From positions 3,120,501 to 3,184,500 of the forward strand of contig NZ_JUGU01000001.1 of NCBI RefSeq assembly GCF_000799465.1: DNA of 64,000 nucleotides, read 5' to 3'. Made by a program: the position numbers and the translations under genes. This DNA is from Psychroserpens sp. Hel_I_66 (GTDB lineage: Bacteria > Bacteroidota > Bacteroidia > Flavobacteriales > Flavobacteriaceae). This document shows positions 32,165-41,976 of the stretch, piece after piece. The notes under the pieces were generated by a model that was not told the origin of the DNA, ran no database searches, and was given only the letters and a program-made list of their open reading frames with translations. Numbering within the stretch: position 1 is the first letter of the stretch; each line of letters opens with the position of its first letter.

Positions 32165-34291
32165 CTACTTAGTATGTAATTTCAACTGGATTCGCTTTCT
32201 AGTCACATCAATATCTAAAACCTTGACTATGATTTGTTGGTGTAGGTGCACGTGCTCGTTCACATCTTTAACAAAAGTATCTGATAGGTTGGATACATGA
32301 ATCAATCCGCTTTCTTTAATTCCAATATCTACAAAACATCCAAAAGCAGTGATGTTATTTACTATTCCAGGCAATAGTTGGCCTTCACGTAAATCATTAA
32401 TCGTTTTAATATTTTGGTTAAATGTAAATACTTTGGCCTGTTCCCTAATATCTAAACTAGGTTTTTCCAACTCTTTTATAATATCTTCAAGTGTTAATAA
32501 TCCTACAGAATTTGTGATGTAATTCTTTAAATTTATCTGTTGTAGAATGGTCTTATTTCCTATTAATTCGGAAATGGAAACACTCATATCTTTCGCCATT
32601 TGTTCGATAATCGAATAGCTTTCAGGGTGAACAGCAGAATCATCCAACGGGTTTTCACCATCTTTTATCCTCATAAAACCTGCGCCTTGTTCAAAAGCCT
32701 TATCACCCAATCTTGAAACGTTTTTAATGTCATTTCTAGATGTAAAAGCCCCTTTTTCGCTTCTATAATTAACGATATTTTCTGCTAATTTTGGTCCAAT
32801 ACCAGATACATAGCTCAATAAACTATGACTTGCAGTATTGATATTAACACCGACCGCATTTACACAATTTTCAACAACGACATCTAATTCTTTTTTAAGT
32901 TTAGTTTGATCAACATCGTGTTGGTATTGCCCGACACCAATGGATTTGGCATCAATTTTTACAAGCTCAGCCAAAGGGTCTTGCAAACGTCTGCCAATAG
33001 AAACCGATCCTCTAACCGTTACATCATAATTAGGAAATTCATCACGGGCAATCTTTGATGCCGAATAAATACTTGCTCCAGCCTCACTAACTACAAACAC
33101 TTGAATGTCTTTATTGAATCTTATTTTTCTAACTAAAGCTTCAGTTTCTCGAGATGCGGTTCCGTTACCAATCGCAATGGCATCTATTTTATGGGCTTCA
33201 ACTAAAAAACTGATTTTTTTCATGGCGCCAATTTGGTCATTTTTTGGCGCATGAGGATAGATGTTTTCATTATGTTTTAAATCTCCTTTTTCATCTAAGC
33301 AAACTACTTTGCATCCAGATTTATATCCAGGATCTATTGCTAAAACACGTTTTTCCCCCAAAGGGGAACCCAAAAGTAACTGCTTTAAATTTTTAGCGAA
33401 AATGGAAATCGCAGCTTCATCTGCTTTGTCTTTTGCTTTTTGTAAGATTTCGTTGCTTAGTGATGGGAATAACAAACGCTTATAGGCATCTACAATTGCC
33501 AATTCAATTTGATCTGCACAATCATTTTGGCTCTTTAGGATTTTGCGATTTATGTGATTTAAAGCGCGTTCATTATCAATATCGATTTTTACACGAACAA
33601 AACCTTCGCTTTCAGCACGTAAAATTGCCAAGAGCCTGTGTGAGGGAATACGGTTTAAGGCTTCTTCCCATTCAAAGTAATCTCTAAATTTTTGTGCGTT
33701 TTCTTCGGAAATTTTAGATTTTACGACCTTGGTCGAAATCATGGCATGACGCTCTAATTGATGTCTAAGATTTGATCTTATATCTGACCGCTCATTAATC
33801 CACTCTGCGATGATATGTCTTGCGCCTTCCAGAGCATCTTCCGAAGAAGAAATATTGCCTTTTACAAATCGTTGCGAAGTAGACTCTAGATCGTTATTGT
33901 TTTGGGACATAATGATTTTTGCCAAAGGCTCTAATCCGTTTTGACGAGCAGTTTCTGCTTTTGTTTTTCTGCTTTTTTTATAAGGAAGATATAAATCTTC
34001 AAGTGTTGTACTGTCTTGGCAGGCGTTAACTTTTGCTTTTAATTCCGCAGTTAAAACCTCTTGTTCTTCTAAAGCTTTTAGGATTGTTGCTTTTCGCTTT
34101 TCTAAAGTTTCAAATTGCTCTTTGTATTTTACGATGTCTCCAATTTGAACTTCATCTAGGTTTCCTGTTGCTTCTTTTCGGTAACGGGAAATAAAAGGAA
34201 TAGTGCAGTCTTCATTTAATAATTGAATGGTGTTTTTTATGGAAACTTCTGGTAATTGTGTTTGGGAAATAACATATGAAATCAAAGACAT
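32165..34291 (-). CDS. tex: Tex-family RNA-binding transcription accessory protein
   Basis: A 708-aa protein with the standard Tex layout: N-terminal helical domain (IPFISRYRKEATGNLDEVQI), YqgF-like fold (GEKRVLAIDPGYKSGCKVVC, about residue 325), helix-hairpin-helix (LLSYVSGIGPKLAENIVNYR, about residue 500) and a C-terminal S1 domain (LPGIVNNITAFGCFVDIGIK, about residue 640). Length is normal. Tex interacts with nucleic acids and RNA polymerase. Monocistronic. Confidence 0.92.
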   Translation of the reverse strand: MSLISYVISQTQLPEVSIKNTIQLLNEDCTIPFISRYRKEATGNLDEVQIGDIVKYKEQFETLEKRKATILKALEEQEVLTAELKAKVNACQDSTTLEDLYLPYKKSRKTKAETARQNGLEPLAKIIMSQNNNDLESTSQRFVKGNISSSEDALEGARHIIAEWINERSDIRSNLRHQLERHAMISTKVVKSKISEENAQKFRDYFEWEEALNRIPSHRLLAILRAESEGFVRVKIDIDNERALNHINRKILKSQNDCADQIELAIVDAYKRLLFPSLSNEILQKAKDKADEAAISIFAKNLKQLLLGSPLGEKRVLAIDPGYKSGCKVVCLDEKGDLKHNENIYPHAPKNDQIGAMKKISFLVEAHKIDAIAIGNGTASRETEALVRKIRFNKDIQVFVVSEAGASIYSASKIARDEFPNYDVTVRGSVSIGRRLQDPLAELVKIDAKSIGVGQYQHDVDQTKLKKELDVVVENCVNAVGVNINTASHSLLSYVSGIGPKLAENIVNYRSEKGAFTSRNDIKNVSRLGDKAFEQGAGFMRIKDGENPLDDSAVHPESYSIIEQMAKDMSVSISELIGNKTILQQINLKNYITNSVGLLTLEDIIKELEKPSLDIREQAKVFTFNQNIKTINDLREGQLLPGIVNNITAFGCFVDIGIKESGLIHVSNLSDTFVKDVNEHVHLHQQIIVKVLDIDVTRKRIQLKLHTK

Positions 34292-34388
34292 GAAATGGGT
34301 TTAAATAAATTGAAAAGCAAATATAACAAGTTTATCTCTTCTAAAAATATACGACATTTATCGTATGGTTTTGTACTTGTCTCAAAGG

Positions 34389-34396
34389 TATTTTTG
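34389..34396 (+). promoter_or_regulatory. -7 box for the MORN-repeat gene
   Basis: TATTTTTG fits TAnnTTTG, 23 bp before the ATG at 34420; a TTG-containing stretch lies about 16 bp further upstream. Confidence 0.55.
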
Positions 34397-34419
34397 TTAC
34401 AAACAATAAAAAGATTATT

Positions 34420-36519
34420 ATGAGAACATATTCTAAACTTTTTTTCTGCATTGTATGTTTAACTTTTTTTAGTACCTCTGCTCAAGTTGTAGATATGATC
34501 AATGCTCCAAGAAACCCAATAGGTTACAAACATAAGAAAGAGCATTTTAATTTAAAGGGTGACATTTATAGTTCAGCAGAAAAGATTTTTGATAGAGATG
34601 GAAAACTGTTATATAATTATGGGACACGATATTATTACAACAACCAAGGAAAAATTATTGGAAATAATTACAATGATACGTTCTCATATGATAATCGTGG
34701 ACGTATAATTATGTTTATGTACCATAGCGGAAGTAAAAACACATATGCTTTTAATGATAAAAACCTATTGACTTATGAAACCAATACCTATGGTGAAGAT
34801 AAAACATATGTCTATGATTCACAAAACAGAATTATCAAAACGATCGTAAACCGTAATGATGTTTTTTACCAAGAAATTGATTATACATACAGCAAAATTG
34901 GAAACACGTTAATAGTTTCATTACAATATACCAATCAAGATCGCAAGCCAGGTTCTAATTTTACGTATCATTATGAAAATGGATATATTGTAAAAGAAAT
35001 ATTACTTTCAGGAACTTATACTTATAAAATTGAAGTAGATGGTAAAGGAAATCAGGTTGATTTTTATGAAACCAGTAAGGCTAATCCCAAACATTTTGAT
35101 ACTCAAAATCGTTATTACAGTGATATTAACAAACCAACAAAAATAGAACTGGGTTATTTCCTCTCAGGAACAGGAGATACAGCGACAAAAATTACTACTG
35201 CATACCTTAATGGAGAAAAAGCTACAGATATTGTAATTAGCAAAGGAGTTAAACCTAATGAAAAGGTGTTGTATGATGGGCTTACTGAAACCTACTATTC
35301 AATTCCAGATGTCATTGAAGAAAATCATACAATAGAAACGAGAATTGCGGGAAACACTGTGCTTTCTAAAGGAAGACCTTACATGAGTTATTCTTATGAC
35401 GGGATGTTTATAAATTATGTATATGGTCAAAATAGCGTAAAGTCAAGAGAATTTTCATTTTTAGGACCACACATGGTTGATTATCGCATAGAGAAAAATG
35501 TAGGAAGAACATATGTTGTCAAGAACTACCAGAATATCAAAGACCAAGAAGTAAAAGAGATGAATTTATTTACAACAGATACTACTTCTGTATTGTATAC
35601 TCGTGAGTTAGAAAAAGACAACTTTTTTATTGTGGTGAAAGGAAAACATATTGATTATAAAAAAGCAAAGTTTGAATATTTAACCAATGGAGATCCAGTT
35701 ATTTTTATTGATGACAAACCAATGTATGTTTTGCTAGGTTTCAAAACCGCTAAAGACGATGAGATTTATGAGGGTAAGGTCTATGATAACGAATTAGAAA
35801 CACAAAAAAATTCAGAAACAACAACATCAACTACAAATGGTATTTCTGACTATAAATGTGTAGAAGGCGACTGTAAAGAAGGTTGGGGACGTGTTACTGT
35901 AAATAAAATAATTACTGATGCAACTTTTAGAAATTCTGCTATTGACGGATTGGCATATATTACTTATCCAAATGGTTCTTACTATCATGGACAATACGTG
36001 AATAATCGTCGAGAAGGTATTGGTTATTATGTTTGGCCAAACGGAAACAGTTATATAGGTGGTTGGAAAGATGGAAAGCAACACGGTTTAGGTTACACTT
36101 CCAATAAAGGAGGAGCCATTACATCTGGTGGGCTTTTTGAAGATGGAATTTTAATTTCTGATTATACGGAAGACTTTAGAGCTGGAAAAAAGAATGGAAA
36201 TTGTATAGGAAATTGTACCGAAGGATTTGGAAATTACACCTACAGCAATGGTGATAAATATTGGGGTTTCTTCAAAGAAAATCAACGCTATGGTGTAGGT
36301 ACTTACTATTGGAGTAATACTAGCAAATATACTGGAGCTTACATCTTAGGAGGTAAACGTAGTGGCTATGGTATTTACACTTATGTAGATGGTTCTATTT
36401 TTAAAGGACTATTTATTGACGATAAAATCAATGGTCTTGGTCAAATGACCTATAATAAAACAGGTCATATTGCAAAAGGCGTATTTGATAACAATGGCGC
36501 AAAAGTAAAAGATTATTAA
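34420..36519 (+). CDS. Exported MORN-repeat protein
   Basis: A 699-aa protein with a signal peptide (LFFCIVCLTFFSTSAQ). Residues about 40-250 are Tyr/Asn/Asp-rich strands resembling RHS/YD-like beta repeats (YNNQGKIIGNNYNDTFSYDN). The C-terminal third contains MORN repeats: GLAYITYPNGSYYHGQYVNN, GIGYYVWPNGNSYIGGWKDG, GYGIYTYVDGSIFKGLFIDD. MORN repeats usually mediate membrane or protein association. No enzymatic motif is seen. The 3' end overlaps the convergent membrane gene by 4 bp. Confidence 0.75.
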   Translation: MRTYSKLFFCIVCLTFFSTSAQVVDMINAPRNPIGYKHKKEHFNLKGDIYSSAEKIFDRDGKLLYNYGTRYYYNNQGKIIGNNYNDTFSYDNRGRIIMFMYHSGSKNTYAFNDKNLLTYETNTYGEDKTYVYDSQNRIIKTIVNRNDVFYQEIDYTYSKIGNTLIVSLQYTNQDRKPGSNFTYHYENGYIVKEILLSGTYTYKIEVDGKGNQVDFYETSKANPKHFDTQNRYYSDINKPTKIELGYFLSGTGDTATKITTAYLNGEKATDIVISKGVKPNEKVLYDGLTETYYSIPDVIEENHTIETRIAGNTVLSKGRPYMSYSYDGMFINYVYGQNSVKSREFSFLGPHMVDYRIEKNVGRTYVVKNYQNIKDQEVKEMNLFTTDTTSVLYTRELEKDNFFIVVKGKHIDYKKAKFEYLTNGDPVIFIDDKPMYVLLGFKTAKDDEIYEGKVYDNELETQKNSETTTSTTNGISDYKCVEGDCKEGWGRVTVNKIITDATFRNSAIDGLAYITYPNGSYYHGQYVNNRREGIGYYVWPNGNSYIGGWKDGKQHGLGYTSNKGGAITSGGLFEDGILISDYTEDFRAGKKNGNCIGNCTEGFGNYTYSNGDKYWGFFKENQRYGVGTYYWSNTSKYTGAYILGGKRSGYGIYTYVDGSIFKGLFIDDKINGLGQMTYNKTGHIAKGVFDNNGAKVKDY

Positions 36520-37142
36520 TAATTACTTTTTTGTCTCAGCTTATGATTAAACTTAATCTCTTGAATTTCAAAAAAGATCTTGAAAAGTAAAAACGGAACT
36601 ATTGAAAAAAGAGTTGCATAAGCCTCAAGAGACTGAAATTTCATAGTTATCAATGCCCACAAAAATATCCCTAAGATTATAGATAGGTGGAGCGTGATAA
36701 TGCCTCTGGATAGCACATGGTGAGGTTTAAGTTCTATATCATTAAATTTGTATAAGTATATTTCGCGCATTAGAAAACTTGCTAGACTAAAATTGAACAA
36801 TGGATTCATAAAGAATAAGACTTCAAAATTTAAACCTGCTAAGTCGTAATCTTTAAAATCTATCATAAAACCAAAAAATACAAGTATAAAAACGAAATAA
36901 ATCATCAAGAAAAAAAAGCGACCACTCATGTTTGAGAAGTATACCTTAGTATCATTAATTTGGTCTTTTTTAAACCAAAATCTAAAAATATCGAAAATAC
37001 TTTTTATTAACTCATCCCACCAAAATAAATAGATAATATAAAAAACACTAATGTTTTTATTAGCTATAGCTATAACGGTTAAAGTTATTAGAGCAAATAA
37101 TGATAAATACTCTGCTAACTTGCTTTTTTCTTCTTTAACCAT
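36516..37142 (-). CDS. Multi-pass membrane protein of unknown function (DUF6498-like)
   Basis: A 208-aa protein with about five hydrophobic segments (AEYLSLFALITLTVIAIA, FFFLMIYFVFILVFFGFM, LSIILGIFLWALITM, LFSIVPFLLFKIFF). The WWDELIKSIFDIFRFW segment after the first helices is typical of DUF6498-type proteins, a tentative match. No function known. Confidence 0.6.
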   Translation of the reverse strand: MVKEEKSKLAEYLSLFALITLTVIAIANKNISVFYIIYLFWWDELIKSIFDIFRFWFKKDQINDTKVYFSNMSGRFFFLMIYFVFILVFFGFMIDFKDYDLAGLNFEVLFFMNPLFNFSLASFLMREIYLYKFNDIELKPHHVLSRGIITLHLSIILGIFLWALITMKFQSLEAYATLFSIVPFLLFKIFFEIQEIKFNHKLRQKSNY

Positions 37143-37238
37143 ATATTAAAAAAGGATATTACTTAAAATTATTTCAAAAAAAATCTCGTTTTCAAATTAA
37201 CATTGAAAACGAGATATATACAAATTTATATTTGAAAA

Positions 37239-37943
37239 TTAATTTCCAGCTTCTTTTTTAGCATTCTCAATCATTTGTTCATTTGGTAATATAGCCACAT
37301 TTACACGTCTATTTTTAGCACGTCCCTCAGCAGTAGAATTATCGTATTTTGGTTGTGTTTCACCAAACCAGTTGGTGGTGAATCTTCCGCTAGATAATCC
37401 TTTATTTGTCAAGTAATTCGTTACAGAGTAAGCTCTGTCTTTAGATAATTCCATATTGTAATCATCTGCTCCAGTATTATCTGTATGTCCAACTACCAAT
37501 ATATTGGTATCTGGATATTCTGCAAATACACCAGCTAATTTATTAAGAGTTGACTGTGATGCACTATTGATGTTCGATTTATTAGTGTCAAAATAAACAC
37601 CACTGTTCTCGTCAAACGTAACAACGATACCATCGTCAACACGTTCTACTGTAGCTCCTGGAATTTCTTCTTCGATTTTTTGAGCTTGCTTATCCATTTT
37701 GTTTCCAATAAGAATACCAGCACCACCACCAACAACACCGCCAATGACAGCTCCTAACTCTCCATTACCGCCTTTTCCAACATTGTTACCAATGATAGCC
37801 CCTAAGATGGCTCCACTTGTAGCTCCAATGACAGCGCCTTTTTGCTTATTGTTGGCATTATCTACTGCCTTACAATTGGTAAGACTTATTGTGAGTAGTA
37901 AAGTTAAACTTACTACAGCTATTTTATTTATATATCTTTTCAT
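37239..37943 (-). CDS. OmpA-family lipoprotein with glycine-zipper region
   Basis: A 234-aa protein with a lipoprotein signal (LLLTISLTNC, Cys24). A glycine-zipper segment follows (GAVIGATSGAILGAIIGNNV). The C-terminal 120 residues are an OmpA peptidoglycan-binding domain (NILVVGHTDNTGADDYNMEL, LSKDRAYSVTNYL, WFGETQPKYDNSTAEGRAKN, RRVNVAI). It resembles YiaD and should tether the outer membrane to peptidoglycan. The lipocalin-like gene ends 2 bp upstream of its start, so the two form an operon. Confidence 0.9.
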   Translation of the reverse strand: MKRYINKIAVVSLTLLLTISLTNCKAVDNANNKQKGAVIGATSGAILGAIIGNNVGKGGNGELGAVIGGVVGGGAGILIGNKMDKQAQKIEEEIPGATVERVDDGIVVTFDENSGVYFDTNKSNINSASQSTLNKLAGVFAEYPDTNILVVGHTDNTGADDYNMELSKDRAYSVTNYLTNKGLSSGRFTTNWFGETQPKYDNSTAEGRAKNRRVNVAILPNEQMIENAKKEAGN

Positions 37944-37945
37944 AA

Positions 37946-38419
37946 TTATTGGGTTTTTGTAAAGTTCATAGTTATTGTAAAAGGCTCACCTTCAACAGTG
38001 AGGGTTTGTTGCCATTGCATATTGCTTTCAGAAAGGTTGGATAAATTAAGACGAAAGCCAACATTGCTTTCCGATTTTCCTTTCTCATTTGTCGGTTTTA
38101 AAAGGAAATCGTAGTACCCTGTTGCTTCATCTACCTCTTGAATTGTAAAATTGAAGTATCGTGGTCCAGTAGTACAATTGCTTTTTGATATGGTATAAAT
38201 ACCAGTGTTATTGTTTGGTATAAACTGCCAATCGCTACCTTCAAAGCACTCTTTTTTTGAATCGTTTAGTAAGGTCACATCAAAAGCGCCTGCTTCACTA
38301 TAAGAAATGTTATTAAGTGTCCAATTACCCTTAATCACTTTTTTTGAAGTTCTAACCGTTTTGGAGGTTCCGCAGGAAAGAAAACAAATTGCTATGCATA
38401 ATGTTATAAACTGTTTCAT
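37946..38419 (-). CDS. Lipocalin-like lipoprotein
   Basis: Starting at the ATG at 38419 gives 157 aa with a good lipoprotein signal (MKQFITLCIAICFLSCGTSK); an upstream ATG at 38476 would bury the signal. The mature part (VIKGNWTLNNISYSEAG, KKECFEGSDWQFIPNNNTGI) has the G-x-W strand and conserved Cys positions of small bacterial lipocalins. It is upstream of, and 2 bp from, the OmpA lipoprotein gene, so both probably act at the outer membrane. Confidence 0.72.
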   Translation of the reverse strand: MKQFITLCIAICFLSCGTSKTVRTSKKVIKGNWTLNNISYSEAGAFDVTLLNDSKKECFEGSDWQFIPNNNTGIYTISKSNCTTGPRYFNFTIQEVDEATGYYDFLLKPTNEKGKSESNVGFRLNLSNLSESNMQWQQTLTVEGEPFTITMNFTKTQ

Positions 38420-38602
38420 GATTGTTATTTTAGTTGATACTAATGTAATCATCAACAATGACGACAAATGATGCAATTCAATTAATTGTTACTTCATTTA
38501 CTATATTTTGGTATTAATTTTTTGTTAATGACTTATGTAGTTGAAAGGCACTTAAAAATCATTATAATTTAATTTAACCTTATTGAATAAGATAATTACA
38601 AT

Positions 38603-38631
38603 AAAAAAACCTCTCAATTTTTGTTGAGAGG
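38603..38631 (-). terminator. Terminator after the META lipoprotein gene
   Basis: On the minus strand, stem CCTCTCAA/TTGAGAGG with loop CAAAAA followed by seven T. Confidence 0.85.
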
Positions 38632-38656
38632 CTTAAGTGATTAAAATGTAATCCAT

Positions 38657-39112
38657 TTATTTTATAGCTTCAAAAGTAGCATAAGCTGCCATTTTTGCTT
38701 TATTCAATGTCATCTTAGTTCCGTTGATGGAATAATTATCTACTTTTTCAAGAATAGCTAAAAACTCAGTTTCAATAGACATATCTGGACATGCCATTTT
38801 CGTAGAGATAAGTTTTGATAATTCTAATCGAAAACCTTCTTCAACTTCATATGTTCCGCTAAAATTATTACAACCTGCATTGCCATAGACTTTATTATCT
38901 TTTGATGAAAATGTTATATGAAGATTTTTATCTGCTATGTTATTTCCCATAAATGTTATTAATTTCCATTTTATGTCTTCAATTGAAGTCTCGTTATCTG
39001 TGATTTCAATTTCAGTATTAGAATCACTTGAATTTGTCTTAACCTCTTTTTTTGTGTTGCAACTCATCAAGAGTATGAGCGCCAGAACAATGTTTATATG
39101 TATTAACTTCAT
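38657..39112 (-). CDS. META-domain lipoprotein
   Basis: A 151-aa protein with a lipoprotein signal (LALILLMSCNTKK, Cys18) and a META domain: IKWKLITFMGNNIADKNLHI, VYGNAGCNNFSGTYEVEEGF, LISTKMACPDMSIETEFLAI. The NAGCNNFSG and MACP motifs are diagnostic. META proteins (HslJ-like) are linked to envelope stress and heat-shock tolerance. Downstream of metG on the same strand, with a 47-bp gap. Confidence 0.85.
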   Translation of the reverse strand: MKLIHINIVLALILLMSCNTKKEVKTNSSDSNTEIEITDNETSIEDIKWKLITFMGNNIADKNLHITFSSKDNKVYGNAGCNNFSGTYEVEEGFRLELSKLISTKMACPDMSIETEFLAILEKVDNYSINGTKMTLNKAKMAAYATFEAIK

Positions 39113-39159
39113 AATGTTTAAATTTTCTTTGGTAACTCCAAAAATTAGGCCATCGATAA

Positions 39160-41226
39160 TTAACTTATCTGCAAACCACTTTTAACCTGTCTATCAGGAT
39201 TTACAAAAACCAATTTGCCATCTGCAGTTTCGGTCATTAAAATCATACCTTCACTTTCTATACCTCTTAAAGCTCTTGGTGCCAAGTTGACCAAAACGGT
39301 GACTTGTTTACCAACAACTTCTTCTGGAGAAAAACTTTCTGCAATCCCAGAAACGATGGTTCTTGTATCAATCCCAGTGTCTACTTTTAATATGAGCAGT
39401 TTTTTAGTTTTTGGCATTTTTTCTGCGGAAATAATAGTGCCCACACGCATATCTAATTTTGTGAAATCCTCAAAAGCGATGAGGTCTTTTTGAGGTTCTA
39501 CTTTAGCATTTTCTATCATGTTAGCTTTTTTACTTGCTTCTAATTTTTCTAACTGTTCATCAATGGTTTTATCTTCAATTTTACTGAATAACAATTCACC
39601 TTCTCCAATTTTGTGTCCTGAAGGGATGAGTATTTTCTTTGTTGAAATATCTTTCCAAGAATTTTCGATTCCGCTTGAATTTGCGAAAAGCATATTTTTC
39701 AATTTTGCTGAAGTAAAAGGTAAAAAAGGTTCGCTCAAAGTTGCTAAAGCGCTAGCGATTTGTAACGCTACAAACATAATTGTTTTTGTCCGCGCTTCAT
39801 CTGTTTTTACCAGTTTCCAAGGTTCTTCGTCTGCGAGGTATTTGTTTCCAAGACGAGCGAGATTCATCAATTCTTGACTTGCTTCTCTAAAACGATAGCG
39901 TTCAATAGAACTTTCAATCACTGCTGGATAGGCTTTTATGGCTGCTAAGGTTTCATTGTCAACTTCAGAAAACTCTGAAGCTTCTGGTACAACACCTTCG
40001 TAATATTTGTTGGTAAGAACGACGACTCGATTTATAAAATTTCCGAAGATAGCCACCAACTCATTATTATTTCTAGCCTGAAAATCCTTCCAAGTAAAAT
40101 CATTATCCTTAGATTCTGGTGCGTTTGCTGTCAATGCATAGCGCAACACATCTTGCTGGTTTGGGAAATCCTCTAAATAATCTGGAAGCCAAACTGCCCA
40201 GTTTTTTGAGGTAGATAATTTATTGCCTTCTAAGTTTAAAAACTCATTTGCTGGCACGTTATCTGGTAAAATATAAGAACCTTCGGCTTTAAGCATTGAC
40301 GGGAAAATAATACAGTGAAACACGATATTATCCTTGCCAATAAAATGTACGAGTTTGGTGTTTTCATCTTTCCAGTAATCTTCCCAGTTTTTACCTTCGC
40401 GAGCTGCCCATTCTTTGGTTGCAGAGATATAGCCAATAGGCGCGTCAAACCAGACGTAAAGCACTTTACCTTCGCCTCCAGGGACAGGAACGGGAATTCC
40501 CCAATCGAGATCACGTGTTACTGCCCTTGGTCGTAAACCATCGTCGATCCACGATTTTACTTGTCCGTAGACGTTGGGCTTCCAATCTTTTTTATGTCCT
40601 TTTAATATCCAATCTTTTAAAAACTGCTCGTGTTTATTTAATGGTAAAAACCAATGTTTTGTCTCTTTAAGAGTAGGTACGTTACCCGTAATTGCCGATT
40701 TTGGGTTGATCAAATCTGTGGCATTTAAACTAGAACCGCAGTTTTCACATTGGTCACCGTAAGCTTCTTCGTTTCCACATTTTGGGCATGTTCCTGTAAC
40801 AAAACGATCTGCTAAGAATTGTTTAGCCTCTGCATCGTACAATTGTTCAGTAATTTCTTCTACGAATTCATGTTTGTCATAGAGTGTTTTAAAAAACTCT
40901 TGGGCAGTATCATGGTGAATTTTTGCAGAGGTACGTGAGTAGTTGTCAAACGTTATTCCGAAGTCTTCAAACGATTTTTTTATAATCGCATGATACTTAT
41001 CAACGATATCTTGAGGCGAAACGCCTTCTTTTTTAGCTTTGATGGTAATTGGTACACCGTGTTCATCACTTCCGCAGATAAAAGCCACATCGTTTCCTGT
41101 TAATCTTTTGTAGCGTGCATAAATATCTGCAGGCACATACACACCAGCTAAATGACCAATGTGGATTGGACCGTTTGTGTATGGTAATGCTGCGGTAATT
41201 GTATATCGTTTTGGTTCTTTAGACAT
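39160..41226 (-). CDS. metG: Methionyl-tRNA synthetase
   Basis: Using the ATG at 41226 ([20 protein letters not shown]) gives 688 aa. Class I signatures: HIGH at residues 22-25, KLSTSK in place of KMSKS (about residue 335), and a zinc finger C-P-K-C...C-E-N-C (about residues 147-163). A C-terminal EMAP/tRNA-binding domain ([20 protein letters not shown]) follows, as in most Bacteroidota MetG. It charges tRNA-Met. An upstream ATG at 41259 adds a poorly fitting hydrophobic extension. Confidence 0.97.
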   Translation of the reverse strand: MSKEPKRYTITAALPYTNGPIHIGHLAGVYVPADIYARYKRLTGNDVAFICGSDEHGVPITIKAKKEGVSPQDIVDKYHAIIKKSFEDFGITFDNYSRTSAKIHHDTAQEFFKTLYDKHEFVEEITEQLYDAEAKQFLADRFVTGTCPKCGNEEAYGDQCENCGSSLNATDLINPKSAITGNVPTLKETKHWFLPLNKHEQFLKDWILKGHKKDWKPNVYGQVKSWIDDGLRPRAVTRDLDWGIPVPVPGGEGKVLYVWFDAPIGYISATKEWAAREGKNWEDYWKDENTKLVHFIGKDNIVFHCIIFPSMLKAEGSYILPDNVPANEFLNLEGNKLSTSKNWAVWLPDYLEDFPNQQDVLRYALTANAPESKDNDFTWKDFQARNNNELVAIFGNFINRVVVLTNKYYEGVVPEASEFSEVDNETLAAIKAYPAVIESSIERYRFREASQELMNLARLGNKYLADEEPWKLVKTDEARTKTIMFVALQIASALATLSEPFLPFTSAKLKNMLFANSSGIENSWKDISTKKILIPSGHKIGEGELLFSKIEDKTIDEQLEKLEASKKANMIENAKVEPQKDLIAFEDFTKLDMRVGTIISAEKMPKTKKLLILKVDTGIDTRTIVSGIAESFSPEEVVGKQVTVLVNLAPRALRGIESEGMILMTETADGKLVFVNPDRQVKSGLQIS

Positions 41227-41307
41227 GAATTCTAATAATTTAGAAGCAAAAATAACCAATATGTTCTTTTATAACAGATTTCTTTAATTTAGATTTGAGA
41301 AAAAACT

Positions 41308-41937
41308 ATGAAAATATTACTAGTCGCAATAATTTTTCTTAGTAGCATATCATTTTGTCATTCACAGAAAGAACAGGATTCGATTCCTAATAAAACGAAC
41401 CCGATAATTTATTCTGAGTTATATTTTGGATTGGCTGGAGGAAAAGGAATAGGGCTTGTGGTTGGTGGCGAACTCAATTACCAAAATAAAAATGATTTGT
41501 TTACAGTTAGATATGGTTATCAAACCTTTGCAACGTTTGGAGGCACATCTCTTGGTTTTATTGGAATTCCCTCAATTGAAACAACTTTAAATAACCATGA
41601 AATTGGTCTTCTTTATGGTCAACGCTATGTGAAAGATGGTCATTCTTTTAGTTTTTCGGGAGGTATTTCTACAAATTATTCTATTGGTGAACAACGTAAT
41701 AATGAAGAATTGCTAAAACAATCACAACAGTATCTTGGGTTTCCTTTTGAGATCAATATTAAATGGTTTAAAAAAGCAAAGAAGCGATTTAGAGCTTATT
41801 ATGGTTTGATTCCTATTGGTAAACCAACATCTTTTGGTAGGAGTTTCGGATTCAAATTATATGGCAACATTTCAAAGTATAGTTATGCTGGTATAGGTAT
41901 TAATTATGGCTTTGGTTGGCATAAAAAGTATGAATAA
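41308..41937 (+). CDS. Exported beta-rich protein of unknown function
   Basis: A 209-aa protein with a signal peptide (MKILLVAIIFLSSISFCHSQ) and alternating glycine/aromatic strands (LYFGLAGGKGIGLVVGGELN, GYQTFATFGGTSLGFIGIPS, YSYAGIGINYGFGWHKKYE) ending in a Phe/Trp-rich C-terminal strand, consistent with a small outer-membrane beta-barrel. No family recognised. Confidence 0.6.
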   Translation: MKILLVAIIFLSSISFCHSQKEQDSIPNKTNPIIYSELYFGLAGGKGIGLVVGGELNYQNKNDLFTVRYGYQTFATFGGTSLGFIGIPSIETTLNNHEIGLLYGQRYVKDGHSFSFSGGISTNYSIGEQRNNEELLKQSQQYLGFPFEINIKWFKKAKKRFRAYYGLIPIGKPTSFGRSFGFKLYGNISKYSYAGIGINYGFGWHKKYE

Positions 41938-41944
41938 GCGTTAT

Positions 41945-41952
41945 TAATTTTG
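41945..41952 (+). promoter_or_regulatory. -7 box for the LD-carboxypeptidase gene
   Basis: TAATTTTG fits TAnnTTTG; it supports the start at 41977 rather than at the ATG at 41962. Confidence 0.5.
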
Positions 41953-41976
41953 TGAAATATCGTGTACATTTACAAT